Of a DNA stretch of 64,000 bases, positions 11,448-24,039 are shown in pieces. The notes beneath the pieces are model-generated. The model was given only the letters and a program-made list of their open reading frames with translations. It searched no databases and was not told the origin of the DNA. The position numbers were made by a program, and so were the translations under genes. How positions within the stretch are numbered: the first letter of the stretch is position 1; the number at the start of each line of letters is the position of its first letter. Origin of the DNA: Bactrocera neohumeralis (Eukaryota; Arthropoda; Insecta; Diptera; Tephritidae); contig NC_065923.1 of assembly GCF_024586455.1 (NCBI RefSeq), forward strand, positions 36,442,370-36,506,369. Direction: 5' to 3'.

Positions 11448-12717
11448 CAAGGTCTGTCGCAAAAGAAAGAGAACTTTTTAAATATAACTGTTTCTGGTGG
11501 CGCCACCTATTGGCGGGTATATGAAACAAAAAGTTTGATCTCATGTTGACATTTCGTAAAAATTTAAATACAATTGGATAACTACAATCGATGTTATCGA
11601 TCAAAAAGTGACAGCAGCTTTTGGTCATCGGTCGTAAAATGCATTTTGAACAATGAGCAAATATTAAATTTTGTTTTAAACTTGGGAAAACGTTTACTGA
11701 AACATTTCAAATGATGAAAAAAGTTTATGGTGATCAGTGCCTATCCCGTAGTAATGTGCATGAGTGGCTTAAGCGATTCCAAGAAGGTCGTGAGGACCTC
11801 TGTGACCGATCAGAAGTCGGGCCGGCCAAAATCAGTGATTACCCAAAACAATATTGAAAAAGTGCAGGAATTTATTAAGAATGAGCCGAAATCTTCTTTT
11901 CGTTACATGAAAATGGAGTTAAATATCACCAAAGACTCCATTCATCGCATTTTGATAGATAAATTGGGTCTACGGAAGGTGTGCTCCAAGTTTGTTCCGC
12001 ACAAATTGACTGAAGAGCAAAAATTGCTACGAATCCAACATTGTAAGGATTTGATTAAGGAGTCGAGAAAGGACATAAACTACAAATATTCGATTGTGAC
12101 TGGTGATGAAACGTGGTGCTTCCAGACGAGCCATCACCGAAAAAAAGAATCACCGTCCTCAGAAGTAAAAAATAAAGACAATGCTGATTTGTTTTTACGA
12201 TTCCGAGGGTATTGTACACCGAGAGTTCGTCCCATCTAGCCAAACGATTAATGCTGTGTTTTACCTTGGTGTTATGAAGCGTCTTTTGTCACGCATTCGT
12301 CGTGCTCGACCACAATACCGTGAGGCAGGGTCCTGGCGCCTGTTTCACGATAATGCGCCGTGTCATCGGTCGACGCTTGTCACTGATTTTTTGACAAAAA
12401 ACTCATATTAACCATTAATCACTCACCGTACTCACCTGATCTGCCACCCTGTGATTTTTACCTATTTGGAAAACTTCATTTTCCCATGAAAGGACACTGG
12501 TTTCAGGACATTTCAGCTATCCAAAAGGCGACGACCGATATTCTCAAGAGCATTCCGAAAAATGATCTTAAACACTCATTTGAAATGCTAATTGACCGGG
12601 CTAAACGCTGTATCGAAGCACAAGAAAACTACTTTCAACAAACAAAATATAACTTTTGAAAAATATTAATTTTTTGTTGTTTTTTTAACAGTCCGGTTTC
12701 TTTTGCGACAGACCTTG
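11448..12717 (+). mobile_element. Full-length but inactive mariner (1,270 bp)
   Basis: Inverted termini CAAGGTCTGTCGCAAAAG and CTTTTGCGACAGACCTTG are flanked by TA on both sides (11446-11447, 12718-12719), the mariner target duplication. The transposase region runs from about 11641 to a TGA at 12657-12659. It has an N-terminal HTH (FCFKLGKTFTETFQMMKKVY), LSRSNVHEW, a second HTH, GDETWCFQ with the first Asp, HDNAPCHRS, and SPYSPDLPPCDFYLFGK with the third Asp. Damage: an in-frame TGA near 11654, a one-base insertion near 11803, a deletion of roughly 15 codons after GDETWCFQ, and a frameshift near 12408. The paralogous right arm shows the unoccupied site, so insertion post-dates the duplication. 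Confidence 0.93.
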
Positions 12718-13095
12718 TATATCGGTCCCAGGCGAAGATCTGGACTAATTGCATTTAAGTTTGGCATAACCAAAGTATACACAAGAACATGTTACACTTA
12801 ATTTTATATAAATAATTCACACATTGACCGACATATTGGCCACAAAAGCCTTCTGAGATAACGAAAAACAATATATGTACATAAGATAAGCGGGATTTGG
12901 GATAATTCTTTTAAATTGTCAGATATTTTCGTATAATACTCGTAACAGGTATATGAGGACTAGGGATAGTACTGAATTAAATAGATGCTCTATAAATATT
13001 CTTAAGAAACTTCATTGACCGGTGTACCATATACGGTATGGGAAATTCAAAAATATTTACATTATGTATATAGGAGCTAATGTAGATATTGACTA

Positions 13096-13640
13096 ACCGT
13101 GCGATTCTGTAACTTGAGACAGTCTCAAGTCTCTAAATTTGAGATTTTAAGTTAGAGACAATTTTTGAGACTTGAGATGATATTGCTATTCTGTAAGTGA
13201 CAGTCACAAAATCTATTACATTTCATTATTCAGAGATGTTTTTACACTTGAATGAAAATAAATATGTCGATAACAAATATTAAATTTTCTATAACATAGT
13301 CAAAAAACATAATTATCAATGAAAATAAAAATATATGTTGACTTTGTTTCATAATATTTACGAAATTTATGTAAAATTGATTTATTTTTAACCTTTTTGT
13401 GTTTAAGTTGCTTACATAATATAAAGAAACGACAATCGATTAATATCTATGATGATCTCTATTCAGTATATTCAAAATGGCAGACAAGAGTTCTTTTTAG
13501 TTTTGTGACCTGCTAACTACCAGGTCTCAATATTTTGAGACTAACGCTAAAGACTGTTTAGTGAATAGTAACTAGTCTCAAATTGAGACTTTGCCTCAAA
13601 ATGTCTCAAATAGAGACTAGAGACTGGTTACAGAATCCCG
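13096..13640. mobile_element. 545-bp MITE with GATTCTGTAAC termini
   Basis: The left end carries GCGATTCTGTAAC and the right end, reverse-complemented, GCGGGATTCTGTAAC. CTA stands on both sides (13093-13095, 13641-13643), a plausible 3-bp target duplication. The subterminal regions are packed with GAGAC/GTCTC words in both orientations (for example GTCTCAAGTCTC and GAGACTTGAGA), and ATTCTGTAA recurs inside at about 13187. It has no coding capacity. The paralogous site near 33718-33726 reads straight through, confirming both insertion and extent. Superfamily uncertain; the 3-bp duplication hints at PIF/Harbinger, a weak inference. Confidence 0.82.
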
Positions 13641-14116
13641 CTATAAATTTCACCCCGCTTGTAATCGAGATGAGAAAAAGATTCGGCCTGAATTTAAATA
13701 AAAACCTCAGAGTTTTGCATTCACAAAGGACTTTGCGTATGTGCAAAAACAGATTGCTCTCAAAAGAGCTTATATCTCGTTGAGTTGCGTATATCGAGTT
13801 GAAAAAACGAAATAACTTGGTTTATAAATTTGTTTTGTAAAAATGTACATGTGTACGCATGTTTTTGACTGTTTTTCACTTAATTTATAACTCAGATAAG
13901 CGACTCCTTCCCAATGAATGCACAAACGTTATAAGAAACAGTAACCAGAAACACTCCCGCTATTTGGTACACTGAGTTATTGACGAAACTGGTGGTACAC
14001 AGAAAAATAATACATCATTTGAATACTGGATATTGTCGCCTGATACCTTGCGGTAAAGATGCGGTAAAGATGCGGTTTTGGATTAAGAGACAAATAAACT
14101 TAATCGTATAAAAGTA

Positions 14117-14700
14117 CCAGGTTGTTCAATAAGTTTTGTCGTTTGATAAGAAAAACACAATTTTATGATTTAAAATACACTTTATTATTCAGTATAATCT
14201 CCCTGAACACTAACACATTTGCTCCAATGATTCTCCAATCTGTGGATCCCATCCCTGAAGTGAGAATCCGGAAGGTCTGCAAAATACGCTTCATCAGCCG
14301 TTATTATCATTTGATGAAAAACGCTTGCCACGTACACATTTTTTGACTTCTGGAAACAAATGGAAGTCGCTGGGGGTCAAATCTGGTGAATATTAGCTCT
14401 TGTCAAAATACTCTTGTGACACGGTGCATTGTCCTGATGAAAAAGGATTTTTTCTTCAGCAAACCAGGTCTTTTTCCACTACTTTTTGTGCACACAGCTT
14501 TCTAAACCCCAAAATTTCACTTAAAATATGGCTCATACTGTCTAATGAGATGTGTAGAGCCTTTACTAAATCTTTCTCAGTCAATCAATCTTCCAAAACC
14601 ATATCCTGTACTTTATTTTTATTTAAATTCAGCAACCCATCTTTTTACTGTTCTAATTGTAGGTGAACTATTTCGAACAAAATTTTGGACATCGTTCAAT
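14117..14700 (-). mobile_element. Degenerate mariner with CCAGGTTGTTCAA terminus (left arm copy)
   Basis: The terminus CCAGGTTGTTCAATAAG begins at 14117 after TA. Reading inward on the minus strand, the tail encodes LPDSHFRDGIHRLENHW then a stop. Farther inward come SPDLTPSDFHLFPEV (third catalytic Asp), QDNAPCHKSI (second Asp) and, toward 14700, an N-terminal HTH region. A deletion of about 14 codons lies between the second and third Asp, and several frameshifts are present. The same insertion with the same flank occurs in the right arm (32528-33265), so this mariner was present before the inverted duplication. Confidence 0.82.
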
Positions 14701-14719
14701 AAGTATATGTATTATTATA

Positions 14720-15410
14720 AACAATTAACTCTATTAAAAAATCTATTACAACTTAAATTTTATAACGGCCTAACTTGTAACAGGACTTATGGCAGTAGAA
14801 AGAATATTGCAAAGTTCATGCATAACCGAAATCACGTTTACGGTCCACAATTTGTCTTAATAACGAGAACCGTGGTAGTACTGAACTGCAGTCGTATAAA
14901 TATTTACAATAACTGTAAATAAACGTGAGCAAGCCGAAGAACGGGAGAGAGAAAACGACAATGCAAAGCATAACAAACAAGCGCCGTTACTCCCAAGTGT
15001 AAATGGAAGAAGTAAAATGCGAAGTTTGTAAATACATATGGAAATGTTGAATTCCATGCATGCTTTTGTTGAAAAACACACTTACATACTATACTATAAG
15101 AATGATAAACGAAGAAGAATAAAGTGAAAAATTGATTTGCTTATGTTAAAAGCGGGTACATCTGTCGGAAAAACATCGCCCAAAATAGAATAAATACATT
15201 AAAAAAAAGTGAGGGAGATACGGCAGGTTATTTTGTAAAATAGTTTTTCTTTTCGTTACAATAAAGCGGCTTAAGTTGGTTAACAGTTTTAAAGGGCTTA
15301 TAAAAATTAAGAGCATACTTATCGCTGTCAATGAAAGTTGATCTGAATTGAAAACTTAAAAGTGCGTATACTATAGCAACTTTCTTCACTTAAGGGATGT
15401 GATGGGTATG
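14720..15410. other. AT-rich stretch, nothing recognised
   Basis: Open frames overlap on both strands but none resembles a known protein. No repeats stand out. Confidence 0.4.
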
Positions 15411-15414
15411 TGAA

Positions 15415-16100
15415 CTGTGTATGGGTTAGGTTAGGTTAAAAGGTCGATCCTAACAGGAATCTCACTTGGACAGCTTAAAACGCTGATCTGTTGTGATATC
15501 TACACATTATGTACTATTGTTCATAAGAATCTCCCAAATCGACAAAGCGCTTTTTGCTTGTCACAAATTGTTTTAGACGGCTAATATCAGTTTCGGTTAT
15601 GTTTTCTGGTTCGCCGAAGGTAAGACTGCCGAAATGTTTCAACCTCAGTATTACAAAGGCTGGACAATGGAGGAAAAAGCGCTAGGATGTTTCCGTCTCA
15701 CCCTTTTTCATAAAACTTTGACAACTTGCGCCCGAAAAAACTTTTAGCTATACTGCATGAATTCCACAGTGGTGGACAATGTCCAGTACGAACCCCGAAG
15801 TACAGGAATATGAGCTTTGCAAAGGGCATGTAGTTCAGGAGATCGGAGATGTCATTTCAGATCCAATTAAGGGTGCCCCATCTTATCGGCTTTGCAGTTA
15901 CCAGCGAGACCGCTATGACCAGGCACTCTAACGCTTCTGATGACGAAGTAACTTAATGCAATTTTTAGTAAGGACAGACACTTAGCTGAACTAGTCTCCA
16001 GACCTTTAGAAGATGGCCTAATCTCACACAGTCCACTACAGTTGCGTGGATGATGCCATCAGTGCCTTGGAACTTAAAAAACTTTCAAGACAATCAATGC
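15415..16100 (-). mobile_element. Non-LTR retrotransposon RNase H region and 3' tail
   Basis: On the minus strand, VRVPGHSGLAGNCKADK (about 15945-15885) is the RNase H PGHSG.xGNxxAD motif. Farther on, LHCPAFVILRLKHFG (about 15690-15645) is the HFLLxCPAxxRxRxKxLG block that follows RNase H in jockey-like elements. Frameshifts separate the blocks. Downstream the sequence ends in TTTTAACCTAACCTAACCC (15422-15440 on the minus strand), apparently the 3' tail. The same tail type follows the plus-strand copy near 18892. Fragment only, inactive. Confidence 0.75.
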
Positions 16101-18300
16101 CCAGGTAAATTGGCGTTTTTTGAGAAGAACAGATGTCACTGTTTTAGCAGAATGGTTCAACGGAAAATGAACGTCTCATGAATAGAATTTTTCGCCAGTA
16201 TTTACCTAAACCTTGAGGAATAAAAATAGCCCTTTGCTGTTATAAGGCTCTTCATGAGACTCTTTTGGTTTTCTTTAACGCGAACTTGTATATGTTTAAC
16301 TAGTCCTACCTTAAACAGTGTCCAGTCGTCACTAATGCCAATCAGTTTTCTGATCGAAAATCTCATCCCAGTCGACTCAGATTCTCATCAACAGGGTTTT
16401 TCCTTATAGAGGACAGAAGTTTTAAAGGAACAGAGCTAGAAACCTCGTCGTGGAAAAGATCAAATTCTTTTCTTAATACAAACCGATTAAGTTACCAAAA
16501 TCGAGCATAATCGTTTGTTCTGATAAGAAAAGAAACTAAGTTCGGAAAAATCTTACCCGGCATTATTATAACGTTACTCTGGATCAGTTATGCTTAATAT
16601 CAACCCTACAATTTATTGTATGTGCTGTGCACACTGCGTTAATACAAACAAAATAAAATTTTACACGGACTGGTAGGTAAACTGATTCGTTAAATTTTTC
16701 CAGATTTTTACTAATTGTAAAATATATGTTCATGTGAAGTTGGATATTCATATGCCAATTATAAGACAGATCAACTGGGTGTGTGAAAATCCTTATAGGA
16801 AGTATATTTGGACTACTAGAATTATTGCCCCGATTTTACCCATTTTAGGTAAAAAGACATTCTGTTATCATAAAAATAATCTCTATAAAATTTAATAACA
16901 GATCCCTCAGCGATATTTTCGGTAAATAGTCTGCTACAGGTATAAGCCCTGAGGTCAACATATTTGATATCTGGCGGTATAAATACCTAAAATATTCCAG
17001 CCATTTAAAGGCGGCTTTAGAAATTACATATATAGAACATAGCATATAGGCGTCTATCACGTAAAAGGGATATTAAGGCGTTAAATTGGCTACTGGGAGA
17101 GGTAAGAACGAGCAAACATAAAATAGACGAACCCTTTGACAATTATATGCTTAAGGTTTAAATGTTAAGGCTTTTGTGCTCGACAAAACCGACTGTTCCG
17201 AACTTATAATCGTACCGGTGTATGTACATAAGACTCTATAAAAGTGTGAACAAAATTAAGTTAACCGTTGACTTTGCAAACACATCACAAGTTTGGAACG
17301 CTTTGCCTCAACAAATAAAAAATAACTAAGAAACATAAAATAATTAAACTCATAAATTTATGGAAAGTTTTAAAACAAAAGAAGAAAAAAGCACTTCAAA
17401 CTTTATTAATCAACTCAGCAAGTTTTTGATGGGACAGTTTACAAGAAAAGACAGTTATTAAAAAAAGAGCATTACCTAGACGAGAGGGGCTCTAAACTCA
17501 ATGTGAACGTATACATGTATACATATACAATATGATATTGGCACCAAGTCTTCTAGCCCCTACTTCGTGTTTAATTAATTTGAAAATATAGTTTCACTGA
17601 GTGAAACCCCAACAAAATCAATATCAATCGATTTTTGTATGGGTAAAGGAGTTGCTGTTTTAACTTTTTTGCCCTTACTCATAATTTTATTAATTATAAA
17701 CTGTTTATGCATATATATGTCAGTATGTTTGTATGTACAAATGTGTATGTATCATCAGCATGTCAAATAAATATGGGAAAATATGAAACGGTTATTACTC
17801 GGAAAGCATAAATATGCTATTAAAAAGGCTTGAAAATAAAATATTCAGATAAAACTTCACATCTCTTCCAATCCGATTATGTGCTATGAGGTCTTTGTGA
17901 GATGTAGGGCCCTACAAAAGACCACACTCGCAATGAAGCTTGAGAGCGTTCAACAACCAGAGCTCATCAACTGTGCATGTTCCATGCATTATGGTCTACT
18001 CCAACTATGGCACTTAATGCGATTTGGAATATTGTGCCCACACATATCAGCGGAAGGTGTATCGTCGAAAGTTGCTATCAGACTCAGTGTATCTGGGTTT
18101 TTAAATGAATGCATGTCTGATCTGATATCTGGTATTTTAGATCTAGTGGTTTTTTGTCTGTTCACGTACTTGTGAAAGAGTTGTGTTGAAGGAGAGAGTT
18201 AGAGAGAAATGTTGGTGGAGGGATATATTGCCAGGAACTCTCTATCAACTTTAGCTTCAGACTTGCTGACTTGTTTTTAATGTTTTGTTCGTTGTCATTA
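16100..18300. other. Non-coding stretch, nothing recognised
   Basis: A 98-codon plus frame at 17879-18175 matches no family I know and lies just upstream of a retrotransposon remnant, so it may belong to that element. The rest is AT-rich without discernible structure. Confidence 0.35.
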
Positions 18301-18309
18301 ATGTAGAGG

Positions 18310-18905
18310 TAGGTTTATTGCTTCGGAGTGCAGCCTCCTTTAGAGAAGTGATTATCCACTATGATAGCAGAATGGCGATACTAGCCTTAAGCTCATTAAT
18401 CATGCGTTCCTAGTTTGTTAAGGAATGCATAACCTCATTTTCAATGGCATCGATTCTCTTTGCGATAAGACTAGGCGGAATCCCCTGTAACTGCAAGCTA
18501 ACTACCTAGAAGGGAAATACATCCAAGTTGGGATTCACAAGAGTTTGCGCTGCGCTGCTACGTAAGAGATCCTGTGAAGTTATCCTGTCCCTGGCTGTGG
18601 GGTTCTAACGGGCCGTTGTCCTATCGGTGTCGCCAGTATGAAGGATAATAAAGAGGAAACATAACAACACTTTCTTCTCGATTGTCTCCTGTTTGCCAGA
18701 TCAAGGCTTAAACACTTGGGAGCTCATACTTTCACACCTTACTTGTGTGAATAGAAATTAAACGCCTAAGCGAACTTGTATTGGCCACAAGGCGTTTTGC
18801 TGACTTATATGACCAAACAGAATAGTTCAGCTTTTAAGGCTACCCAAAGGATTGCATATAAGAGTTCAAGTACGTTCTCCGGATCAACCAACAAAATTAA
18901 CCTAA
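18310..18905 (+). mobile_element. Non-LTR retrotransposon RNase H region and 3' end
   Basis: The plus strand reads REVIIHYDSRMAILALSSL near 18344-18395, the RNase H segment with a catalytic Asp (usual form HSDSxxAI.AL). Next comes a decayed IPCNCKL (from PGNCKADEL), then GFTRVCAALLR, CRQYE and HFLLDCLLFARSRLKHLG (about 18670-18725), the terminal Cys/His region. Several stops and frameshifts are present. The 3' end runs into AATTAACCTAACG near 18890-18902, matching the tail of the minus-strand copy at 15415-16100. The two are likely the same family in opposite orientation. Confidence 0.75.
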
Positions 18906-21185
18906 CGTGATTTGCGCAAAATAATGATTAGATAGAGATTGTGATAGCTTCGGTTCGTTTTTATTGGGAAGCGTTTGATAGAAAGTTGACAGTTATTTCA
19001 TGACGCTATGAACGATAAAAGAAAGTATAGAAAAATTTGTCGCCAATGTTAAAAATCGATTTATTTCTACTGAGTAATTTAACGCTCCTAATAGCAATTA
19101 TTCACTTTCGGTGTATTATCCAGCCGTAAACGTGAATTATGTTCTATAAAATCTTGATAAGCCGCCAGCTGCTTGATAACCAATTGAATGACTAAACGAA
19201 ATCAATCATATTAATGCAAATCGCAAATAAATAAAGCACAAAAAAGACATTGCTCAGAATAAGAAATCATTTGGTAGACGTTGACTGATGCATAAACCGA
19301 AATTTTTAGCTGGTCAATACTTCCCATAGTATGCAGATCCAATATAAAGATTATGCTTAATCAATTTGAATTTGTGCCCAAAGTGTCAGTGAGATAAGTA
19401 TCTTCACAAAATTACGTAAAAAGATGTTGTGAATCTAAAAATTGAAAGCGTACAACAATGTCAGTAAAAGTCTAACATCGGGTGTTTGAAACTATTCAGT
19501 TTATTATGAAGAAAGATGAGTTTTTAAAATATATAATAATACAATTTTGTGACATTGCGATTATCTTTTAAATGAAACGTATAAATATGTTAATCTTTTA
19601 TCTTCAATTTTTCACCGATCTTTTTTGTATTTTGATTTTTTTATATTCAATAATACCGACATGCATACGTATGTTAACTACTAGTATAAATCAGTCATCG
19701 TCAAAATTTAACTATCTGTCATCGTAGTTATGAAAAACTTTAAGGAAAGTATCCTAATCATTTTCTGTCGGTTGATTCATTGGCAAACATATGGCTGGCG
19801 GAAACGAACCCCGATCTTTGTGACGCCAACAAAGCTTGGTAACTGTTTGAGTTATTGGCCGCAATTGAAAGTTCGTAAATATAAATAAATCGTGGTTATT
19901 TATAAATGTGTAATAGCGTAGTGCGAAAGTGTATGGCTATGACGCAGTAATGTTGTTGTTCTTGCAATTTTGAAATAAATACTTTGAAACTGCAGAAAGA
20001 TTATGGTAAATTCATACAAATTTTCGAGCGTAGAATATAAGATGACTGAATCGGCGCTGCGACTACATGTGGAACGCCTACTGGAACGCCAGTTTGGCGG
20101 CGCTCTAAACTTTTGCCATACAAACGGCAGAATATCAGGCTTTATTGCAGCTGATTCACACTACAGGCGCCCACTCGATTTAAGTGTTTATTTAAACTAA
20201 TGCTTTCAAGCACAGTAGCGTTTCTTCCCACGCACGGCAACATATAAAGTCCATATTTATAAGCGATATGAAATGTAATACTTATAAGTCTGTGTGAGGC
20301 CCCGGAGAGTCTTTGACTTTCAGCAGCAAGCGTTAGCATCAGCTTATTTATAATTTTCTTTGGATAATCCAGAAATATGAGGACAAGTGGAAACGTATGT
20401 TTTATCTTTTATCAAAAGCCTCTCTTATTTATTATGCGCTAAGTTCATAGGAAAAAATTCTTTTATATATAATTTATTCATGACTTTTTAGTAAGCCGCC
20501 TTTAGTACAGTGTTTTACGTTATTTGATGTGGAATTTTACCAGCTAAAGCTATGATTATACTAACTAACAGTAGTTTTATCGTAATAAGACAAATCTCAT
20601 GCCTATCACGAGAAGACAATACTATTTTCCTTTACTCAAATAAGTACAATTATCAATAGTACATCTGTACAACAAACAATCTTCGTTGGAGTACCTCAGT
20701 CGTACCTCACTATTAGCGTAAGTGTACTTGGAAGGGATACCTTCGGACATCTTTATATCAAACTGACCATTAAAGATAAAAAAAGAACTAGCTTTACGCT
20801 GGAATATTCCTTCTTCTAATGTCACGATATGGCGAGAAAAAAAGTAAAGGTACCAAAGGAACTTTGACATTTGCAGGAATAAGAGAAATATAGATTAAAT
20901 TTAAAATGGCTAAGAAAATGTGGCAGATTATTTAGTTTAGGATATAGCATGACATGTCTATACAAACAATGCTAAACATGAAAAAAGTTGATTGGGCCTT
21001 ACCAAAAACATGATTTTTGAACATCCGATTGACTCATACCAATAATGATAATAATGATTAGAGGAACTACGAAAAAAATATTTTGTACTAAAATTATATG
21101 AATAATGTTTTTCAATTAGTCCAGTTGGGCTTAACGTAGATAGCTAGGTACATAAGTGTTAGTTCAGTACCTTTCTGCTCAATCA
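18906..21185. other. Mostly unrecognised stretch
   Basis: Most of this is AT-rich and featureless. A 65-codon plus frame at 20003-20200 sits in more GC-balanced sequence (SALRLHVERLLERQFGGAL). It could be a short real exon or an element remnant, but I recognise no domain. Confidence 0.35.
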
Positions 21186-21189
21186 GCGC

Positions 21190-21715
21190 TGAATGCATAA
21201 TTTTGATACACTATTCGTAAGGCCTTTAAATTCTGCCATCTTGCCTCATTGTTGTGTTCAAAGCGTTTAGTTCTCTGAATGAAACTGATTGTCTCCGTTA
21301 AGATTTTTGTGGATAGATATTCAAGGTTTGGTAGCTGATGCATTCCAAGAGTTTTATGTCGTGTTTGTGATAAAGCTGGGCACTCACAGAGGAAGTATTT
21401 AACTGCTTTCTTACTCCCTTCCAGTTTTTAGCTCCGGCAAGTATTTTTATAGTGCATTCTCATACATATTTAAAAAGTCCTTAATTCTTGTGTTTTCATA
21501 TTTTAGCTATATCTGCTTCACTATTTTGCATTTTGTTATATGTGTTTTTCCATTTGTTTTGAGTTATTTGTTCAAATAGCTTACTGAGTTCCATTGTGAT
21601 CATTCCTAGCAGGCATGGTATTATCTCAGTTTCGGTCTCGTTTAGAAAGGTTCTGACTTGGCCAACTCTTCTGCTTTTTCGTTGCCGAAAATGCTCCTCC
21701 AACCGGGAACTCAAA
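21190..21715 (-). mobile_element. Non-LTR retrotransposon RNase H C-terminal region
   Basis: Minus-strand reading gives VPGWRSIFGNEKAEELAK (about 21697-21640), the RNase H PGHxxIxGNEKADELAK motif with His changed to Trp and the frame shifted just upstream. The frame continues to QNSEADIAKI and a stop near 21497. Beyond it, after a further shift, KYFLCECPALSQTRHKTLG (about 21415-21350) is the terminal HFLCECPALxxxR block, and the frame then stays open for about 60 codons to a TGA near 21190. The NEKADEL form differs from the NCKAD form in the copies at 15.9 and 18.5 kb, so this is probably a second jockey-like lineage. Confidence 0.78.
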
Positions 21716-21719
21716 TTAT

Positions 21720-24030
21720 AAGAAAGTACAAGTTAATGCGCTTTACGCCTTTCCTGTATCTAATTTTCCTCTGCTTTACTAAATGGTTAGAAAGTTAAAT
21801 TATGATTATTTACTTTCAGAAAGATGTTATTATGCATAAAAGACTAATATTTGAAATAATTTTGATATATCGTACACACTTACGCAAAGGGCTGATTTTC
21901 TTGATAACATTTTAGAATTAATGAGTTTCATTAAGAGTTGTTAAGGAGTATAATTATCATTGAATTACAGTCGTATAAGTAATCTAATTACAGGAAAGTG
22001 GTTTGCTAACTGAGCATGAAGGGATTCTCCAATTGGATACTAAACAAAGGAAAAAGCTGTTGGAACGTTGATCAACTCACCCTCCCATACACTTACACAT
22101 ACGCCTTAGGCTACTTAAGACGTGTACGTTTAAGTCATATATGGTATACTAAACCATATATGGTAAACCTGCTGTCAACACATGTGTTTGGTATTAAAAA
22201 GTTTTTACATTATACACGCCATTGTGAGTCTCTAAATTTCAATCGTATACTAATTTTCCAAGTTATAATTAAAACGTTATTAAAGCGCAACTTCTTATGT
22301 ATCATTTTAAAGTTTCTCTTTAACGGATTTGTGTCAAATTTTGTCAATGAGTTCGGTGTACAGTTAGGTTTGCCATTTTATCATGTCAAATTTCACTACT
22401 CAACTGCATCCACAAAAAGTGACTGTTTGGTGCGGTAATTGTGGTATGACGGCATCAACGGGCTCTATTTCTTTCGAAGTGAGGTATGTATGTAAGTATG
22501 TATATTTGTATTTATTTATTTGTTTAGTTTGAAACATTCGCATAATCATATATTGTTAATAAATCAAGATGAATTCGCGAAAAGTTTGACTACCTCATAA
22601 ATCATGGAATGCTAAAACCATGTATTACAAGAACGAGCTTAAACATGACAAGTACCTTTGCAACAATGCTGTCATGACTCGGCAAAAATAAAACTAATAC
22701 AAACGAGATTGACTATTTTTGTACACTAATTCATTGTAATTATTGCAATTACTTTGTTTGGGAGAACATTATTATTTGTCTATTCTAACTAAGGCCCCCC
22801 TAAACAGACGAGAAAGATTAAATGCTTTGTATATAGACTTTTTTTATTGTCATATAACTGCTATTTCTATAGGACTCGAACTTTGCCTTTCCGACCAATG
22901 ATCGCCCGCCACTTGTTTTTCCCTTATTGCTTGTTATTTGATTTTTCGTTTCTGATGTTTTTCAGTCTGCACTGAATCTACTAATAAATTCTGTTTTTAC
23001 GTTGGGTAAAATATTGGGGCCTTTATTCATAGAAGACTTTTAATAGTCTTCGTCAAAAAGCTTAGCTTATTTGCTGGTTTGAGTCTTTTGCGCTTAAAGG
23101 ATTAAATCGATCTCTTTATTGGCTCCTTCAGACTCAATTTGTATATTGTTGCTCTTTAGGCGTAGTCATATATGTATGTGTATGTATACATACATAAATT
23201 TGTCTTGTTCGGGGAAGGTGTGACTACCGAGACTAACGTCAATGCATGTCTCTAGGCATATAAACTATTTATAGCCGGAAAACTTTAAGTTGTATTCGCC
23301 AAATTTATTTATTAATTTGGTCAATGCTTGCATCTATTCGGATGATTTCCATATTCCTAAAATCAGCACGTGCACACTTTATATAACCATATTATATGTA
23401 TAAAATTAACCAAATTTACGTTTTGCAAATGCCTCGAGTTCCTCAGTGTATAAATTGCTTCCTGCCGAAACAACTTTAGTTATAACTAAACAAATGAATC
23501 CAAATGCTTTTAACCTCTTATATTATACAAATATACTTACACCTATTTGTCTGCATACAAACAACAATAAAACTGAGGTAGTTGACCTTTACAATAAAGA
23601 ATTAAGCAGAAACACGCAATGTCTTATTTTGCTCTTTGTGAATGTTGGCTAATCACGAAAACGTCGAAGTACTAGAAATGGCCATAACATATATATATTG
23701 TTTTAGCATTAAAAAGTTAACCCGCGAAAAGGCTGAATACAGTAACAAGACTAATAAATAACTACTATGCTATAACAAGACCATGAAACATGGTCAAAAT
23801 TTAATTGTAAAGGTGTAGAAAATCGGTCTTACCATGTCGGAAACCTTCTTTGGGTCATGCACAAAAACATTGCTAAAGCATATTTAAGATATCATAGCAA
23901 AACTAAATGAATGTATTAACTTAGAATACTGTAGTTAAATGCTTAAAATAGTATGTGAAGTCAATTCTTGAATTATGTATCAAAAACAATAAAATGAAAA
24001 TGGAACATAAACAGGTGCATTTCTTCTAAA
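21720..24030. other. AT-rich stretch, nothing recognised
   Basis: The longest frame, 140 codons at 22016-22438 (+), is Leu/Phe/Tyr-rich with no domain I recognise. CCATATATGG palindromes lie near 22138-22172. Otherwise featureless. Confidence 0.35.
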
Positions 24031-24039
24031 AACTTTGGT

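Larger units (their letters stand above)
11325..14700 (+). repeat. Left arm of a large inverted duplication
   Basis: This arm matches the reverse complement of 32528-34295. Shared landmarks in order: the segment ending GTCAAGACACTATA (right arm GTCAAAACACTATA); CCCAGGCGAAGATCTG; the phrase around GGTGTACCATATACGG; AATTTCACCCC; the mariner end CCAGGTTGTTCAA; and the transposase tail of that mariner. By eye a 95-base stretch differs at about six positions, so the arms are diverged paralogues rather than assembly copies of one locus. The left arm is longer because it contains a 1,270-bp mariner (11448-12717) and a 545-bp MITE (13096-13640) absent from the right arm. The right arm ends at the assembly gap, so the true outer limit is unknown. 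Confidence 0.88.

Noticed and set aside
11371..11628. Shared KRFGLSAQK peptide at 11.4 kb (-) and 34.2 kb (+) as a conserved exon
   Set aside because: The similarity is explained by the inverted duplication; both neighbouring frames run into a mariner or the assembly gap.
20003..20200. Short conserved-looking exon
   Set aside because: 65 codons with balanced composition but no family match and no clear splice sites, so it is only mentioned in the regional note.
22016..22438. 140-codon open frame as a gene
   Set aside because: No recognisable domain; low-complexity hydrophobic and aromatic composition; includes a local ATATATGG palindrome. Not supportable without conservation or transcript data.
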